Positions 34,397 through 42,787 of a stretch of 64,000 nucleotides of DNA are shown here, in pieces. The DNA lies in contig CAXOVY010000029.1 of assembly GCA_964213355.1 (NCBI GenBank), forward strand, positions 53,481 to 117,480, read 5' to 3'. How positions within the stretch are numbered: position 1 is the first letter of the stretch; each line of letters begins with the position of its first letter. A model generated the notes under the pieces. It was not told the origin of the DNA, ran no database searches, and saw nothing but the letters and a program-made list of their open reading frames with translations. The translations under genes were made by a program, and so were the position numbers. Source of the stretch: JBAXAM01 sp964213355. GTDB lineage: Bacteria > Pseudomonadota > Gammaproteobacteria > UBA9339.

Positions 34397-35083
34397 TTAC
34401 TTCGGTGTAGAAACATTAAAATCCACAATATATATACCCAGCGGATTACGCAAAATCTCTTCGCGTGTCGTCGGCTGTTTTGTCACAATAGTGAAAATAC
34501 CGCTGTAATTTTTCTTACCCTCTTCCTGACCATTTGTATTAATAGTAGTTTCAGTCCAACGCACATGCATAGTGTTGGTGCTCACTGGATTAATATCAGT
34601 AATTTGCAGCGTAATGGTTTTTTTACCCAATAGCGAAACTAAATTGTTCTCTTTAAAATAGGTATTAAAACGTTCGCCACCACGGCTACTGAGGAAACTG
34701 TAAGCATTTATCCAGTTTTGCTTTACTGCCACTGGATCAAGCGTAAGAGTTCGAACTAATTCAATAAAATGAGTAATAAAGTATTCTTTTTGCGCCTCAT
34801 TTGGTTGATAACGAACTACAAGCGGCGATACGTTAACCACACGTCCTTCGGTGGTTACTTGTGCAATAAAAATTTTTTCTTTATGGCTCGTTAAAACAAA
34901 TACCAACCCCCAAGCAAGCGCTATTGCAATCAATAATGAAAAAAACGTGCAAATACGCCAATTTCTAGCCTGAGCACGCGACGAGCCAATTCGCAGATCC
35001 CACTCTTGCTGCGCCCGTTGATATGGCGTAATCGGCTCATCACCTTTGTAATTTGCTACTTCTTTTTTAAATGGATTTTTCAT
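34397..35083 (-). CDS. trbF: T4SS periplasmic assembly protein TrbF (VirB8 family)
   Basis: Bitopic inner-membrane protein: a cytoplasmic N-terminus with TPYQRAQQEWDLRIGSS, one membrane helix (about residues 47-67) and a periplasmic VirB8-like domain. WTETTINTNGQ and the end RNPLGIYIVDFNVS are typical of TrbF. The frame is open to a TTG at 35101 that overlaps the trbE stop, but the ATG at 35083 gives MKNPFKKEVANYKG, a more natural start; 228 residues. The gap to trbG is 46 bases. Confidence 0.9.
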   Translation of the reverse strand: MKNPFKKEVANYKGDEPITPYQRAQQEWDLRIGSSRAQARNWRICTFFSLLIAIALAWGLVFVLTSHKEKIFIAQVTTEGRVVNVSPLVVRYQPNEAQKEYFITHFIELVRTLTLDPVAVKQNWINAYSFLSSRGGERFNTYFKENNLVSLLGKKTITLQITDINPVSTNTMHVRWTETTINTNGQEEGKKNYSGIFTIVTKQPTTREEILRNPLGIYIVDFNVSTPK

Positions 35084-35097
35084 AATTATTTTTAACT

Positions 35098-37506
35098 TCA
35101 AGTTTGTTTATATACATCTACCACCCACTCGAGACCCTTTGCCTTTAGGTATTCTGTCAAAAAATTCTCCCGGCCAAACTTATTCAATAACTCTCTAATC
35201 AAAAATTTATCTTCAGAACGACTAGCGGCACAAAACGCTAATGCTATTGGCCCCAATTCTATATTAAATAATCGATTTCCTAAACGAGATTGATAATAAT
35301 ATTGCTGTTTAGGTGTTGCCATCGATAAAATTTGTAACTGACGCTCATTTAAACCAAGTCTCTCGTATGAAGAACGCACATTTGGCTCAAGAATACGATC
35401 ATTTGGCAACAAAATACGCGACGGACAAGATTCAAGCAATACTGATGAAATCTTCGTCGCCAAAGCATCTTCGATTGATTGTGTAGCAAAAATGACACTA
35501 ACGTTAAATTTACGTAATGTTTTTAACCAATCGCGAATCTTGGCGGAAAAAACCGGATGATCTAAATAAAGCCAAGCTTCATCTAAAACGAGCAAAGTAG
35601 GAACGCCAGTGAAGCGTTTCTCTAATCGATGAAACAAATAACTCAAAACTGGGCCAATTACGCTTGGCGTATTCATCAGACCTTCCATCTCATAGCATTG
35701 CCAAACATCATCACATTTTTGCTCATTATCAGCATCAAGTAGATGTCCAAATGGTCCATTTAAAGTGTAAGTTAACAATGCTTGACGTAGCATATTGCTT
35801 TGAATTAAAGCACATAAACCTGTCATGGTACGTTGATGCTGCGGCATATGAGCCAACGAAGTTAATGCTTCCCACACCATTTGCTTTATATCCGGCGTGA
35901 CAGTGATTTTTTCATTAGCAAGCAATCCATAAATCCACTCGGCCGACCAAACACGTTCCATTTCCTGATCAATTGCCGCCAAGGGCTGAAATGCCAAGCC
36001 ATCATGATCAGTTCCCAATTCATAATAACCACCACCAACTCCAATTGTAGTTGCTAAAAAACTACCGCCCTTATCAAACACAAAAACATGAGCATTTTGA
36101 TAACGACGAAATTGCACCGCCATCAAGGTCAACAATACTGACTTACCAGCTCCGGTTGGACCAATAATCATTTGATGACCAACGTCACCAACATGATTCA
36201 CTAACCGAAACGGCGTACGACCATGAGTATGAACATACATCAAAGGAGGAGCATTTAAATGAGCATCATTTTCTGGTCCTGACCAAATAGCAGAAAATGG
36301 CATTAAGTGGGCTAAGTTTAAGCTATGTAACAACGGAGTACGTATATTGGCATAAGCATGACCCGGCAATGAAGACAACCATGCCTCAACCGCATTAAAA
36401 GTTTCGGCAATGGTCGTAAACCCTAAACCATTAATCACACGCTCTACTTCACGCTGCATTTCATTCGTCCGCTGTAGATCGCGATCCATAACTGTTACCG
36501 TAGCAGTATAGTAGCCAAATGATACATAATCTTCTGCCAACTCTTTTAATGAACTATCAGCATCTTTAGCTTTTTCTACTGCTGCCGTATCCAGCAACTG
36601 AGTTTCAGTTTTAGTAAAAATCTCCTGCACTAAATTTAACAATCCCTTACGCTTAGCAAACCATTGGCGTTTATAACGTTTTAGCTGCGCTTCTGCTTCT
36701 TGTTTATCCAGCGGAATAAAACGCGTAACCCAACGATAACAAATGGGTAATTGGTTTAATTGATCGAGCAAAGCCGGCATGGTTGAAGCCGGAAAACTCA
36801 AAATTGTTATTGTACGTAAATGATAATCACCAAGCTGTGGCGCGATACCACCAAGTAGCGGTGTATCCGCTAAAAACGAATCCAGATACATCGGAATTTC
36901 AGGTATAGCAATTGGTTGTTGCTTGGACGAAATAGTTGAATGCAAATAGGTTAGGGTTTCAGCATCATTTAAAAATTCTGCCTCGAACATAAAATCTTGT
37001 AAAATATCACAAAAACGTTGGGTGGTAGCAATAAATAAATCTAAACTTTTCCTATAATCTTCGACAGCAAGCTCTGGTTGGGAAATTACTAATTTGCTAA
37101 CTTTAGAAGCCGAATGCGGAGCAGATAAAAATTGTAAAGTTAAATAATATTTGCTTTCAAAATTTTCACCAACATTAGAAAATTTCTCACGCCTCTCAGC
37201 CTCAATAAGTAAACTTACCGGGTCCGGGAAATAGCACTTTTCTGGATAGGAGGCATAAAGCTGACGCCTGGCTTCTATATAGAGTGCCCAACCAGAGCCA
37301 AAACGTTTAAGTGCATTATTTAGCCTTGCAGCTGCAGCAACCAACTGCGGTTCGGTAGCAGATTCCAAATCTGGTCCACGAAAACGCAAAGTCCTTTGAA
37401 AAGATCCATCTTTATTTAAGACAACACCACTGGCAACCAAGGCTGCCCATGGAAGCAAATCCACTAGACGATCTGAACTTTGACGGTATTCGGATATATT
37501 AAACAT
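35098..37506 (-). CDS. trbE: T4SS ATPase TrbE (VirB4 family)
   Basis: Large ATPase that powers pilus biogenesis and substrate transfer. The N-terminal CagE/TrbE/VirB4 domain begins RQSSDRLVDLLPWAALV. The C-terminal ATPase has Walker A IIGPTGAGKSVLL (about residue 446), Walker B LLVLDEAWLYLD (about 642) and IFATQSIED. The full 802 residues are intact. It follows trbD after six bases. It is the most informative gene for placing this system in the P-type (Trb) clade. Confidence 0.95.
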   Translation of the reverse strand: MFNISEYRQSSDRLVDLLPWAALVASGVVLNKDGSFQRTLRFRGPDLESATEPQLVAAAARLNNALKRFGSGWALYIEARRQLYASYPEKCYFPDPVSLLIEAERREKFSNVGENFESKYYLTLQFLSAPHSASKVSKLVISQPELAVEDYRKSLDLFIATTQRFCDILQDFMFEAEFLNDAETLTYLHSTISSKQQPIAIPEIPMYLDSFLADTPLLGGIAPQLGDYHLRTITILSFPASTMPALLDQLNQLPICYRWVTRFIPLDKQEAEAQLKRYKRQWFAKRKGLLNLVQEIFTKTETQLLDTAAVEKAKDADSSLKELAEDYVSFGYYTATVTVMDRDLQRTNEMQREVERVINGLGFTTIAETFNAVEAWLSSLPGHAYANIRTPLLHSLNLAHLMPFSAIWSGPENDAHLNAPPLMYVHTHGRTPFRLVNHVGDVGHQMIIGPTGAGKSVLLTLMAVQFRRYQNAHVFVFDKGGSFLATTIGVGGGYYELGTDHDGLAFQPLAAIDQEMERVWSAEWIYGLLANEKITVTPDIKQMVWEALTSLAHMPQHQRTMTGLCALIQSNMLRQALLTYTLNGPFGHLLDADNEQKCDDVWQCYEMEGLMNTPSVIGPVLSYLFHRLEKRFTGVPTLLVLDEAWLYLDHPVFSAKIRDWLKTLRKFNVSVIFATQSIEDALATKISSVLLESCPSRILLPNDRILEPNVRSSYERLGLNERQLQILSMATPKQQYYYQSRLGNRLFNIELGPIALAFCAASRSEDKFLIRELLNKFGRENFLTEYLKAKGLEWVVDVYKQT

Positions 37507-37512
37507 TAATTA

Positions 37513-37767
37513 CTAAACCCTATAAAACCTTTTTTGTCTCAAATGTCGCAATATTACTTCAAAAAAATACGGATCTTTTTTTGCAAAAAATACCGCGCCG
37601 ATATGAAACATAATAAATAGCGGAAATAAATAAATAGCTCGCATCCCAAGTACCAAAGCTGCACAAACAGTCCAATTGAGAATAGCAAATTGGCGCGGTA
37701 CACCACCGAGCATAATCGGCGTAGTTAACGAGTTATGTAGTCTGATGCGATATCCTGGTGTGCCCAT
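37513..37767 (-). CDS. trbD: T4SS inner-membrane protein TrbD (VirB3 family)
   Basis: A small inner-membrane protein of 84 residues with two adjacent hydrophobic segments. Its length and place between the pilin and VirB4 genes are those of TrbD/VirB3. IRLHNSLTTPIMLGGVPRQFAILNW is cut here to the motif TTPIMLGGVPR, typical of the family N-terminus. The C-terminus has KKDPYFFEVILRHL, also characteristic. It abuts the trbC stop directly. Confidence 0.9.
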   Translation of the reverse strand: MGTPGYRIRLHNSLTTPIMLGGVPRQFAILNWTVCAALVLGMRAIYLFPLFIMFHIGAVFFAKKDPYFFEVILRHLRQKRFYRV

Positions 37768-38091
37768 TTAAAAAACCGCTCCACCGGAAAAACCAAACAA
37801 ACTCGCAACTAAACTTGAAGCGGTAAAAGCAATTGATAGCCCCAAAACAATCTGCAAAATACGACGCATCGAACCACCAGATTCACCAAAAGCGATACCA
37901 AAACCAGCAAGCACAATTGCAACTACACCCACAACTTTTGCTACTGGGCCAGTAAGCGATGCCGTGATTTTTTGTAGTGGTCCTTCCCACGGCAGACCAG
38001 TTTCAGAAGCATAGGCACTCATAATTGAACTGAAAACTCCTAGTGTCACCTTGCTACAAAAGCATGTGAGTTTTTGCCATTTTTTACACAT
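37768..38091 (-). CDS. trbC: T4SS pilin TrbC (VirB2 family)
   Basis: Pilin precursor of 107 residues and first gene of the operon. A signal segment ends near SAYASETGLPWE. Two hydrophobic helices follow, separated by GESGGSMRR, the usual polar turn of VirB2/TrbC. The end FGFSGGAVF may be removed by TraF, as RP4 TrbC is trimmed and cyclised. The 199-base region at 38092-38290, shared with the divergent LonH-type gene, must hold the operon promoter; it is AT-rich, and I see no distinct operator in it. Confidence 0.9.
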   Translation of the reverse strand: MCKKWQKLTCFCSKVTLGVFSSIMSAYASETGLPWEGPLQKITASLTGPVAKVVGVVAIVLAGFGIAFGESGGSMRRILQIVLGLSIAFTASSLVASLFGFSGGAVF

Positions 38092-38290
38092 AAATACACT
38101 CCATTTTTAAATACTTTATAGGTATTTGATTTTATTTTGAATTATTTGATATGAATTTGCTTTTTATTATAACAAATTTAGTATTAAAATACAGAAAAAA
38201 GTTGCGTCATAAATTATAAGCTAGCTATGTATGCTTTTTTTGATGTAACATCATAAAAATTAATAGGTTAACTCAGCAGGGAATGGAAGC

Positions 38291-40729
38291 ATGAAAACAG
38301 TTAAACCGCTAGTACCCTCTCAATTACGACGCATTTGTGACCTAAAAAAGCTTAAATTTAAAAGCACTAATGATCTACCTAACATAAAAAAAATCATCTG
38401 CCAAGATCGCGCTGTCCATGCTCTGACATTTGGCTTAGAAATTAAGAATCATGGATTTAATATTTATGCATTAGGACCAACTGGTACCGGTAAAACTACA
38501 GTTGTCCTCAAATATCTAGAAAAAGAAGCAAAAACCAAACCAACGCCACCTGATTGGCTCTACATTAACAACTTCGAATCTGGCGATAAACCCAAAAAAA
38601 TGCAGCTACTAGCCGGCAAAGGACATGAATTTCGTGATGATATAGATCAGCTGGTTTTAGCACTTAAAACAGAAGTACCAAAGGCCTTTGAAGCTGAAAG
38701 CTATGAACATGAACACGCAGCAATTGAAAAAAAATTCCGTACTCACACGGAAGAACTATTCCAACAACTAGCAAAAAAAACTGATGCGCGTGGTTTTCAA
38801 TTAACTCAGTCACAGCAAGGCTTTACCGTATTACCGGTTTTTAATGGCAAAACACTAACTGCAGAAGAACTCGCTAAACTAGAGGAAAAAGATCGTAAAA
38901 AAATCAAACTCAACGAAGAAACAATCATTAATGAACTGCACGAATCCATGAAAAAATTTGAACATTCTCAAAAAGAAGTTCAAAAAAAAATGTTGGAGTT
39001 AGACCAACGCGTCGTCTCATTTTCCATCAACCATATGATTGCCACTTTAAAAGAGAAGTACAACCAACATAAAAATATCATTAATTTTTTGTCCCAGATA
39101 CGTGAACACCTGCTGAAAAATGTCCAAACCTTTAAGTGCATTAAACAAGCAGAAAACATACCGATGCAAGAGCGCTTTTTGATGTTAAACGAATCTGAAC
39201 CAACCTTTGAAGAATACCGTGTTAATTTAATTGTTGATAATAGCAAATCTGTGGGTGCTCCTGTTATTTTCGAAAAAAACCCAATTGGACCAAATTTAGT
39301 TGGCAGAATTGAACAACAAGGACGGTTTGGCACATTAGTAACTAATTTTCGCATGATTAAAGGCGGAGCCCTGCATCGCGCTAATGGTGGCTATCTAGTT
39401 CTAGACATATTAGATCTTTTAAAAAAACCATTGTCCTGGGAAATATTAAAACGTGCTCTAAAAAGCAAAGAAATCGTGGTTGAAAGCATGATCGAAACCT
39501 TGGGTGCATTTATTACTAAAACTTTAGAGCCAGAACCAATTCCATTAAACATAAAAGTTATTTTGCTTGGAGATCCAACGCTTTATTACATGATTAACGA
39601 GCTTGATTCAGAATTCAAAGAATTGTTTAAGGTAAAAGTGGATTTTGCTAGCCACATGAATTGGAATGATAAAACTCCTTATCAATATGCAGAATTCATT
39701 GGCATGATTTGTCGCGAAGAAAATTTAAAACATTTTACACCAGCAGGTGTGGCTAAAATAGTCGAGTATGGCGCACGCTTGGTTGAACACCAAAAAAGAA
39801 TAACTATAAAATTTGGTGATATAGCCGATATTACACGCCAAGCTTGTTATTGGGCTGCAAAAAATACCAACAAATTAGTAGGAGCCAAAGATGTTCAAAA
39901 AGCACTCATCGAAAAAGTTTATCGTTCTAATCATCTGGAAGAAATTATTAGTGAAATGATTGCGGAAAAAACCATCAAAATTAGCACCAAAAATAAAGCC
40001 ATTGGCCAAATCAATGGCCTTTCCGTGTTAACTCTTGGCGACTATCAATTTGGCAAACCTTCAAGAATCACAGCACGAACCTACGTAGGTAATGCGGGCA
40101 TAATTAATATTGAAAGAGAAATAGAACTTGGTGGCCATATTCATAACAAAGGCTCACTAATTATTGCCGGCTATTTTGGTGGTAAATACGCACAGCACGC
40201 ACCAATTGCATTTTCCGCCAGCATCACTTTTGAACAGGTCTATGAAGAAGTTGATGGCGATAGTGCATCAGCAGCTGAAATTTATGCATTACTCTCTAGC
40301 ATCAGCGGCTATCCACTGCGCCAGGATCTAGCCATTACCGGTTCAGTTAATCAACACGGTGAAATCCAAGCAATTGGTGGTATTAATGAAAAAATTGAAG
40401 GTTTTTATCATGTTTGTAAAATTTTTGGGTTAACGGGAAAACAGGGAGTAATTATGCCTGAAAACAACATCAAAAATTTAATGCTCCACGAAGAGGTAAT
40501 CGAAGCGGTAAAAAAAGGGAAATTTCATATCTATGCTATTGCAACCATTGACGAAGGCATCCCGTTGTTAACAGGTAAACCGGCAGGCCTAAGACTACCT
40601 GATGGTTCTTATCAAAAAAATACAGTCAACTGGGTCGTTGAACAACATATTATTGAGCTTGCTAAGAAGTTCAAAACATTTGGTATTGAAAAAACCAAAC
40701 AAGAAAAAAATCGAAACATTAAAAAATAG
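38291..40729 (+). CDS. Lon-related ATP-dependent protease (LonH/YcbZ type)
   Basis: AAA+ protease-like protein of 812 residues. Walker A is ALGPTGTGKTTVVLKY (about residue 60). The domain between is the long helical AAA_32 insert with EFRDDIDQLV. The Lon-type protease domain holds Ser in DGDSASAAEIYALLS (about residue 655) and Lys in IGGINEKIEGFYH, the catalytic dyad. It belongs to the single-chain Lon-like family of E. coli YcbZ rather than to classical Lon. It is divergent from the T4SS operon. Substrates are unknown. Confidence 0.9.
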   Translation: MKTVKPLVPSQLRRICDLKKLKFKSTNDLPNIKKIICQDRAVHALTFGLEIKNHGFNIYALGPTGTGKTTVVLKYLEKEAKTKPTPPDWLYINNFESGDKPKKMQLLAGKGHEFRDDIDQLVLALKTEVPKAFEAESYEHEHAAIEKKFRTHTEELFQQLAKKTDARGFQLTQSQQGFTVLPVFNGKTLTAEELAKLEEKDRKKIKLNEETIINELHESMKKFEHSQKEVQKKMLELDQRVVSFSINHMIATLKEKYNQHKNIINFLSQIREHLLKNVQTFKCIKQAENIPMQERFLMLNESEPTFEEYRVNLIVDNSKSVGAPVIFEKNPIGPNLVGRIEQQGRFGTLVTNFRMIKGGALHRANGGYLVLDILDLLKKPLSWEILKRALKSKEIVVESMIETLGAFITKTLEPEPIPLNIKVILLGDPTLYYMINELDSEFKELFKVKVDFASHMNWNDKTPYQYAEFIGMICREENLKHFTPAGVAKIVEYGARLVEHQKRITIKFGDIADITRQACYWAAKNTNKLVGAKDVQKALIEKVYRSNHLEEIISEMIAEKTIKISTKNKAIGQINGLSVLTLGDYQFGKPSRITARTYVGNAGIINIEREIELGGHIHNKGSLIIAGYFGGKYAQHAPIAFSASITFEQVYEEVDGDSASAAEIYALLSSISGYPLRQDLAITGSVNQHGEIQAIGGINEKIEGFYHVCKIFGLTGKQGVIMPENNIKNLMLHEEVIEAVKKGKFHIYAIATIDEGIPLLTGKPAGLRLPDGSYQKNTVNWVVEQHIIELAKKFKTFGIEKTKQEKNRNIKK

Positions 40730-40736
40730 AAAACAC

Positions 40737-41237
40737 ATGAACACACCATCCAAACAAATCTCAGACACTAACCAAACACAACTTATGAATGCAGCATTAG
40801 CTAATGACACAAGCACAGTAAAAAAACTGCTGTTAGATGGTATTTGTAACGGAACCTTGTCGCAAAAAGATATTGACAAATTACCACCAAAGTTTTGTGA
40901 ACCTGCTGCTAACTTAGCCTTAATTTCTAACATAAAAGATCTTTTGTTATTAGAAAATTTAGAGCTCAGAAAGCTAATAGTTGATAAATATCCAACCGGA
41001 TGGAAAGCCCAGGCAGATACATCAAAACTCTGGTGGCAAGATAAGGCATTTCGCGAACGCCCCGATGCGGAGATCATTGAGTTTGCAATTAATAAGCTTA
41101 ATAGCGCATTGGGACAGGGTGATTTTGCAAATACTAAGCATTACTGCTCGATTTTAAAACTTAATCTAAATGATAGCGAAACAAATAGTCTCATACCAAA
41201 ATTAGCAGCACAGGCTAAACTGATATCTGACCAGTAG
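40737..41237 (+). CDS. Small helical protein of unknown function
   Basis: A 166-residue protein without signal peptide or membrane segment. The start MNTPSKQISDTNQTQ at 40737 lies seven bases after the upstream stop; a longer open frame into the protease gene is not convincing. LMNAALANDTSTVKKLLLDG resembles the first helix pair of an ankyrin repeat, but no further repeats follow. The rest is mostly helical. It is in the same direction as the LonH-type gene and probably cotranscribed. I do not recognise a family. Confidence 0.6.
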   Translation: MNTPSKQISDTNQTQLMNAALANDTSTVKKLLLDGICNGTLSQKDIDKLPPKFCEPAANLALISNIKDLLLLENLELRKLIVDKYPTGWKAQADTSKLWWQDKAFRERPDAEIIEFAINKLNSALGQGDFANTKHYCSILKLNLNDSETNSLIPKLAAQAKLISDQ

Positions 41238-41261
41238 TGGTGATTCAACCTACACCTACTG
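41232..41261. terminator. Possible bidirectional hairpin between convergent genes
   Basis: CAGTA (41232-41236) and GGTG (41239-41242) pair with CACC (41253-41256) and TACTG (41257-41261), with a two-base bulge. There is no T-run on either strand. It overlaps the stop codons of both the small helical gene and holA. Confidence 0.35.
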
Positions 41262-42257
41262 AGAAAAATCAAAATAAATATTATTGAGCTCATGCCATAG
41301 TAGATGCTGGCTATCCGCACCTTTAATTATGTAATCAACCTGGGCGGCTTGTTTGAGTAAACTTTGCAGGCTAGCAAGATCATGTCGCGATAAGGCTTTT
41401 TTTACTAATGCTTTGCGATTGCTCCAAACATTATTTTTAGTCAAAGCTTGTTCAGCAGAGGCTCCTTGTTGCATCGCAAAATTTATATCAATCAATGAAC
41501 GTAGTTCACGCACAATTGCCCATAAAATAATAGTTGGCTCAACTCCTGTAGTTTTTAAATTATGAAGCATACGAACCACTATGGCTGTTTTTCCGGCAAG
41601 CGCGGTATCGAGTAAATTAAACACATTAAAACGAGCATTATCTGTGATTACAGAAACAATTTGTTCGGTGGTTAAATTGCCACTGCCATAGAGCAAGCGT
41701 AGTTTTTCAATCTCTTGCATGGCAGCGAGTAAATTACCAGCAGCATGATCAACTAATAATTTAATTCCCAAGCCATCAGTTTTGAGCCCTGCCTGCTTAA
41801 GACGCTTATCAATCCAAAGTGGCATCTGAGCTGCATCAATTGGCCAAACTGGCAATATCATCCCATGAGCATCAATTGCCTTAAACCATGCAGTTCTTTG
41901 CTGCGCTGCATCCAATTTAGCTGCAACGATTACTACAATTTTTCCTGGTACTGGTTTTTTGGCATAACTTTGTAAAATTTTGCTGCCTGTATCAGTAAGC
42001 TTACTTTTAAGATGTAATTCAATTAAGGTGCGTCCACTAAACAGAGAAAAATTATTAGTACTATTTAAAAAACTCTCCCAGTTGAATCCGGATTCAATAT
42101 AAAAAGTTTCACGCTCGTCAAAGCCCGCGAGAGTAGCATGTTGCCGCACAGTATCACAAGCTTCTTGTACCAATAAAAATTCATCACCACTAATTAAATA
42201 TAGCGGCGCTATTTTCTCAGCAAGATGCTCAGCTAATTGCTGTAGTTGAATTTTCAT
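41256..42257 (-). CDS. holA: DNA polymerase III delta subunit
   Basis: Wrench of the clamp loader that opens the beta clamp. PLYLISGDEFLLVQEACDTVR at the start is cut here to LYLISGDEFLLV, the usual motif. WESFLNSTNNFSLFSGRTLIEL, LPVWPIDAAQMPLWI and AAGNLLAAMQEIEKLRLLYG are also typical, as parts of the AAA+-like domain without functional ATP binding. It is 333 residues. The start overlaps lptE by 29 bases, as in other gammaproteobacteria where leuS-lptE-holA form one unit. Confidence 0.94.
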   Translation of the reverse strand: MKIQLQQLAEHLAEKIAPLYLISGDEFLLVQEACDTVRQHATLAGFDERETFYIESGFNWESFLNSTNNFSLFSGRTLIELHLKSKLTDTGSKILQSYAKKPVPGKIVVIVAAKLDAAQQRTAWFKAIDAHGMILPVWPIDAAQMPLWIDKRLKQAGLKTDGLGIKLLVDHAAGNLLAAMQEIEKLRLLYGSGNLTTEQIVSVITDNARFNVFNLLDTALAGKTAIVVRMLHNLKTTGVEPTIILWAIVRELRSLIDINFAMQQGASAEQALTKNNVWSNRKALVKKALSRHDLASLQSLLKQAAQVDYIIKGADSQHLLWHELNNIYFDFSQ

Positions 42258-42780
42258 TATGATTCGATTCTGCTAAGGCTTGAAAAGTTTTTTTAGCGCA
42301 CAGAATGTTTAATACTTTGGTAGCAAGTTCCTGCAGTAGTTCCTGTTGTACAATTTCAACTTGCGGACTTACTTCGAACAATTCATCGTGCTGTAACGTG
42401 ATATCACGTGCTGCACTAGCTGTTTGCGAAGATAAGAGTAACTTACCAGAAGCATCATCGATGCTGATTATAGCGGTATAATTTAAGTTGTAAACACGCC
42501 CCACAGCGCTTGAAATAGAGCTGGTTGTAGTATGGGTGTAACTAGAAGTAACATGCAAAACTGGCGCAGTTGCATTAGGCGCTGCAAGCAAAATAACATT
42601 GGAAGCTTTTAGAGCCCTCTTAAAAGCAATTTCAAACTGACCATACGGGTTGTCGGTTTGGTAATAGGCTTGATGTAATTGTGGTGGCAGAGATTGCGCC
42701 ATACGCAATGTAAAACCACAACCAGATAGGAAAAAGATAGTTATTAGGATTGAATAAATATTAATGTAAGATTTTGACAT
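42229..42780 (-). CDS. lptE: LPS assembly lipoprotein LptE
   Basis: Plug of the outer-membrane LptD translocon. A lipoprotein signal ends with LSGCGFTLR, Cys in position. The start is ATG at 42780 (MSKSYINIYS); the longer frame to 42798 is not needed. RVYNLNYTAIISIDDASGKLLL and the aromatic/serine-rich middle fit LptE. It is 183 residues. It lies eight bases after the leuS stop and overlaps holA. Confidence 0.88.
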   Translation of the reverse strand: MSKSYINIYSILITIFFLSGCGFTLRMAQSLPPQLHQAYYQTDNPYGQFEIAFKRALKASNVILLAAPNATAPVLHVTSSYTHTTTSSISSAVGRVYNLNYTAIISIDDASGKLLLSSQTASAARDITLQHDELFEVSPQVEIVQQELLQELATKVLNILCAKKTFQALAESNHNENSTTAIS

Positions 42781-42787
42781 GGTAGTT

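Noticed and set aside
28508..38091. A mobile conjugative element
   Set aside because: There is no relaxase, coupling protein, integrase or direct-repeat border; the cluster is bordered by csp and a LonH-type gene. The TraI-like gene at 47402 is separate and lacks catalytic residues.
40602..40736. Longer start of the small helical gene inside the LonH-type gene
   Set aside because: The overlap of more than 120 bases is with a well-supported gene, and ATG 40737 follows its stop directly.
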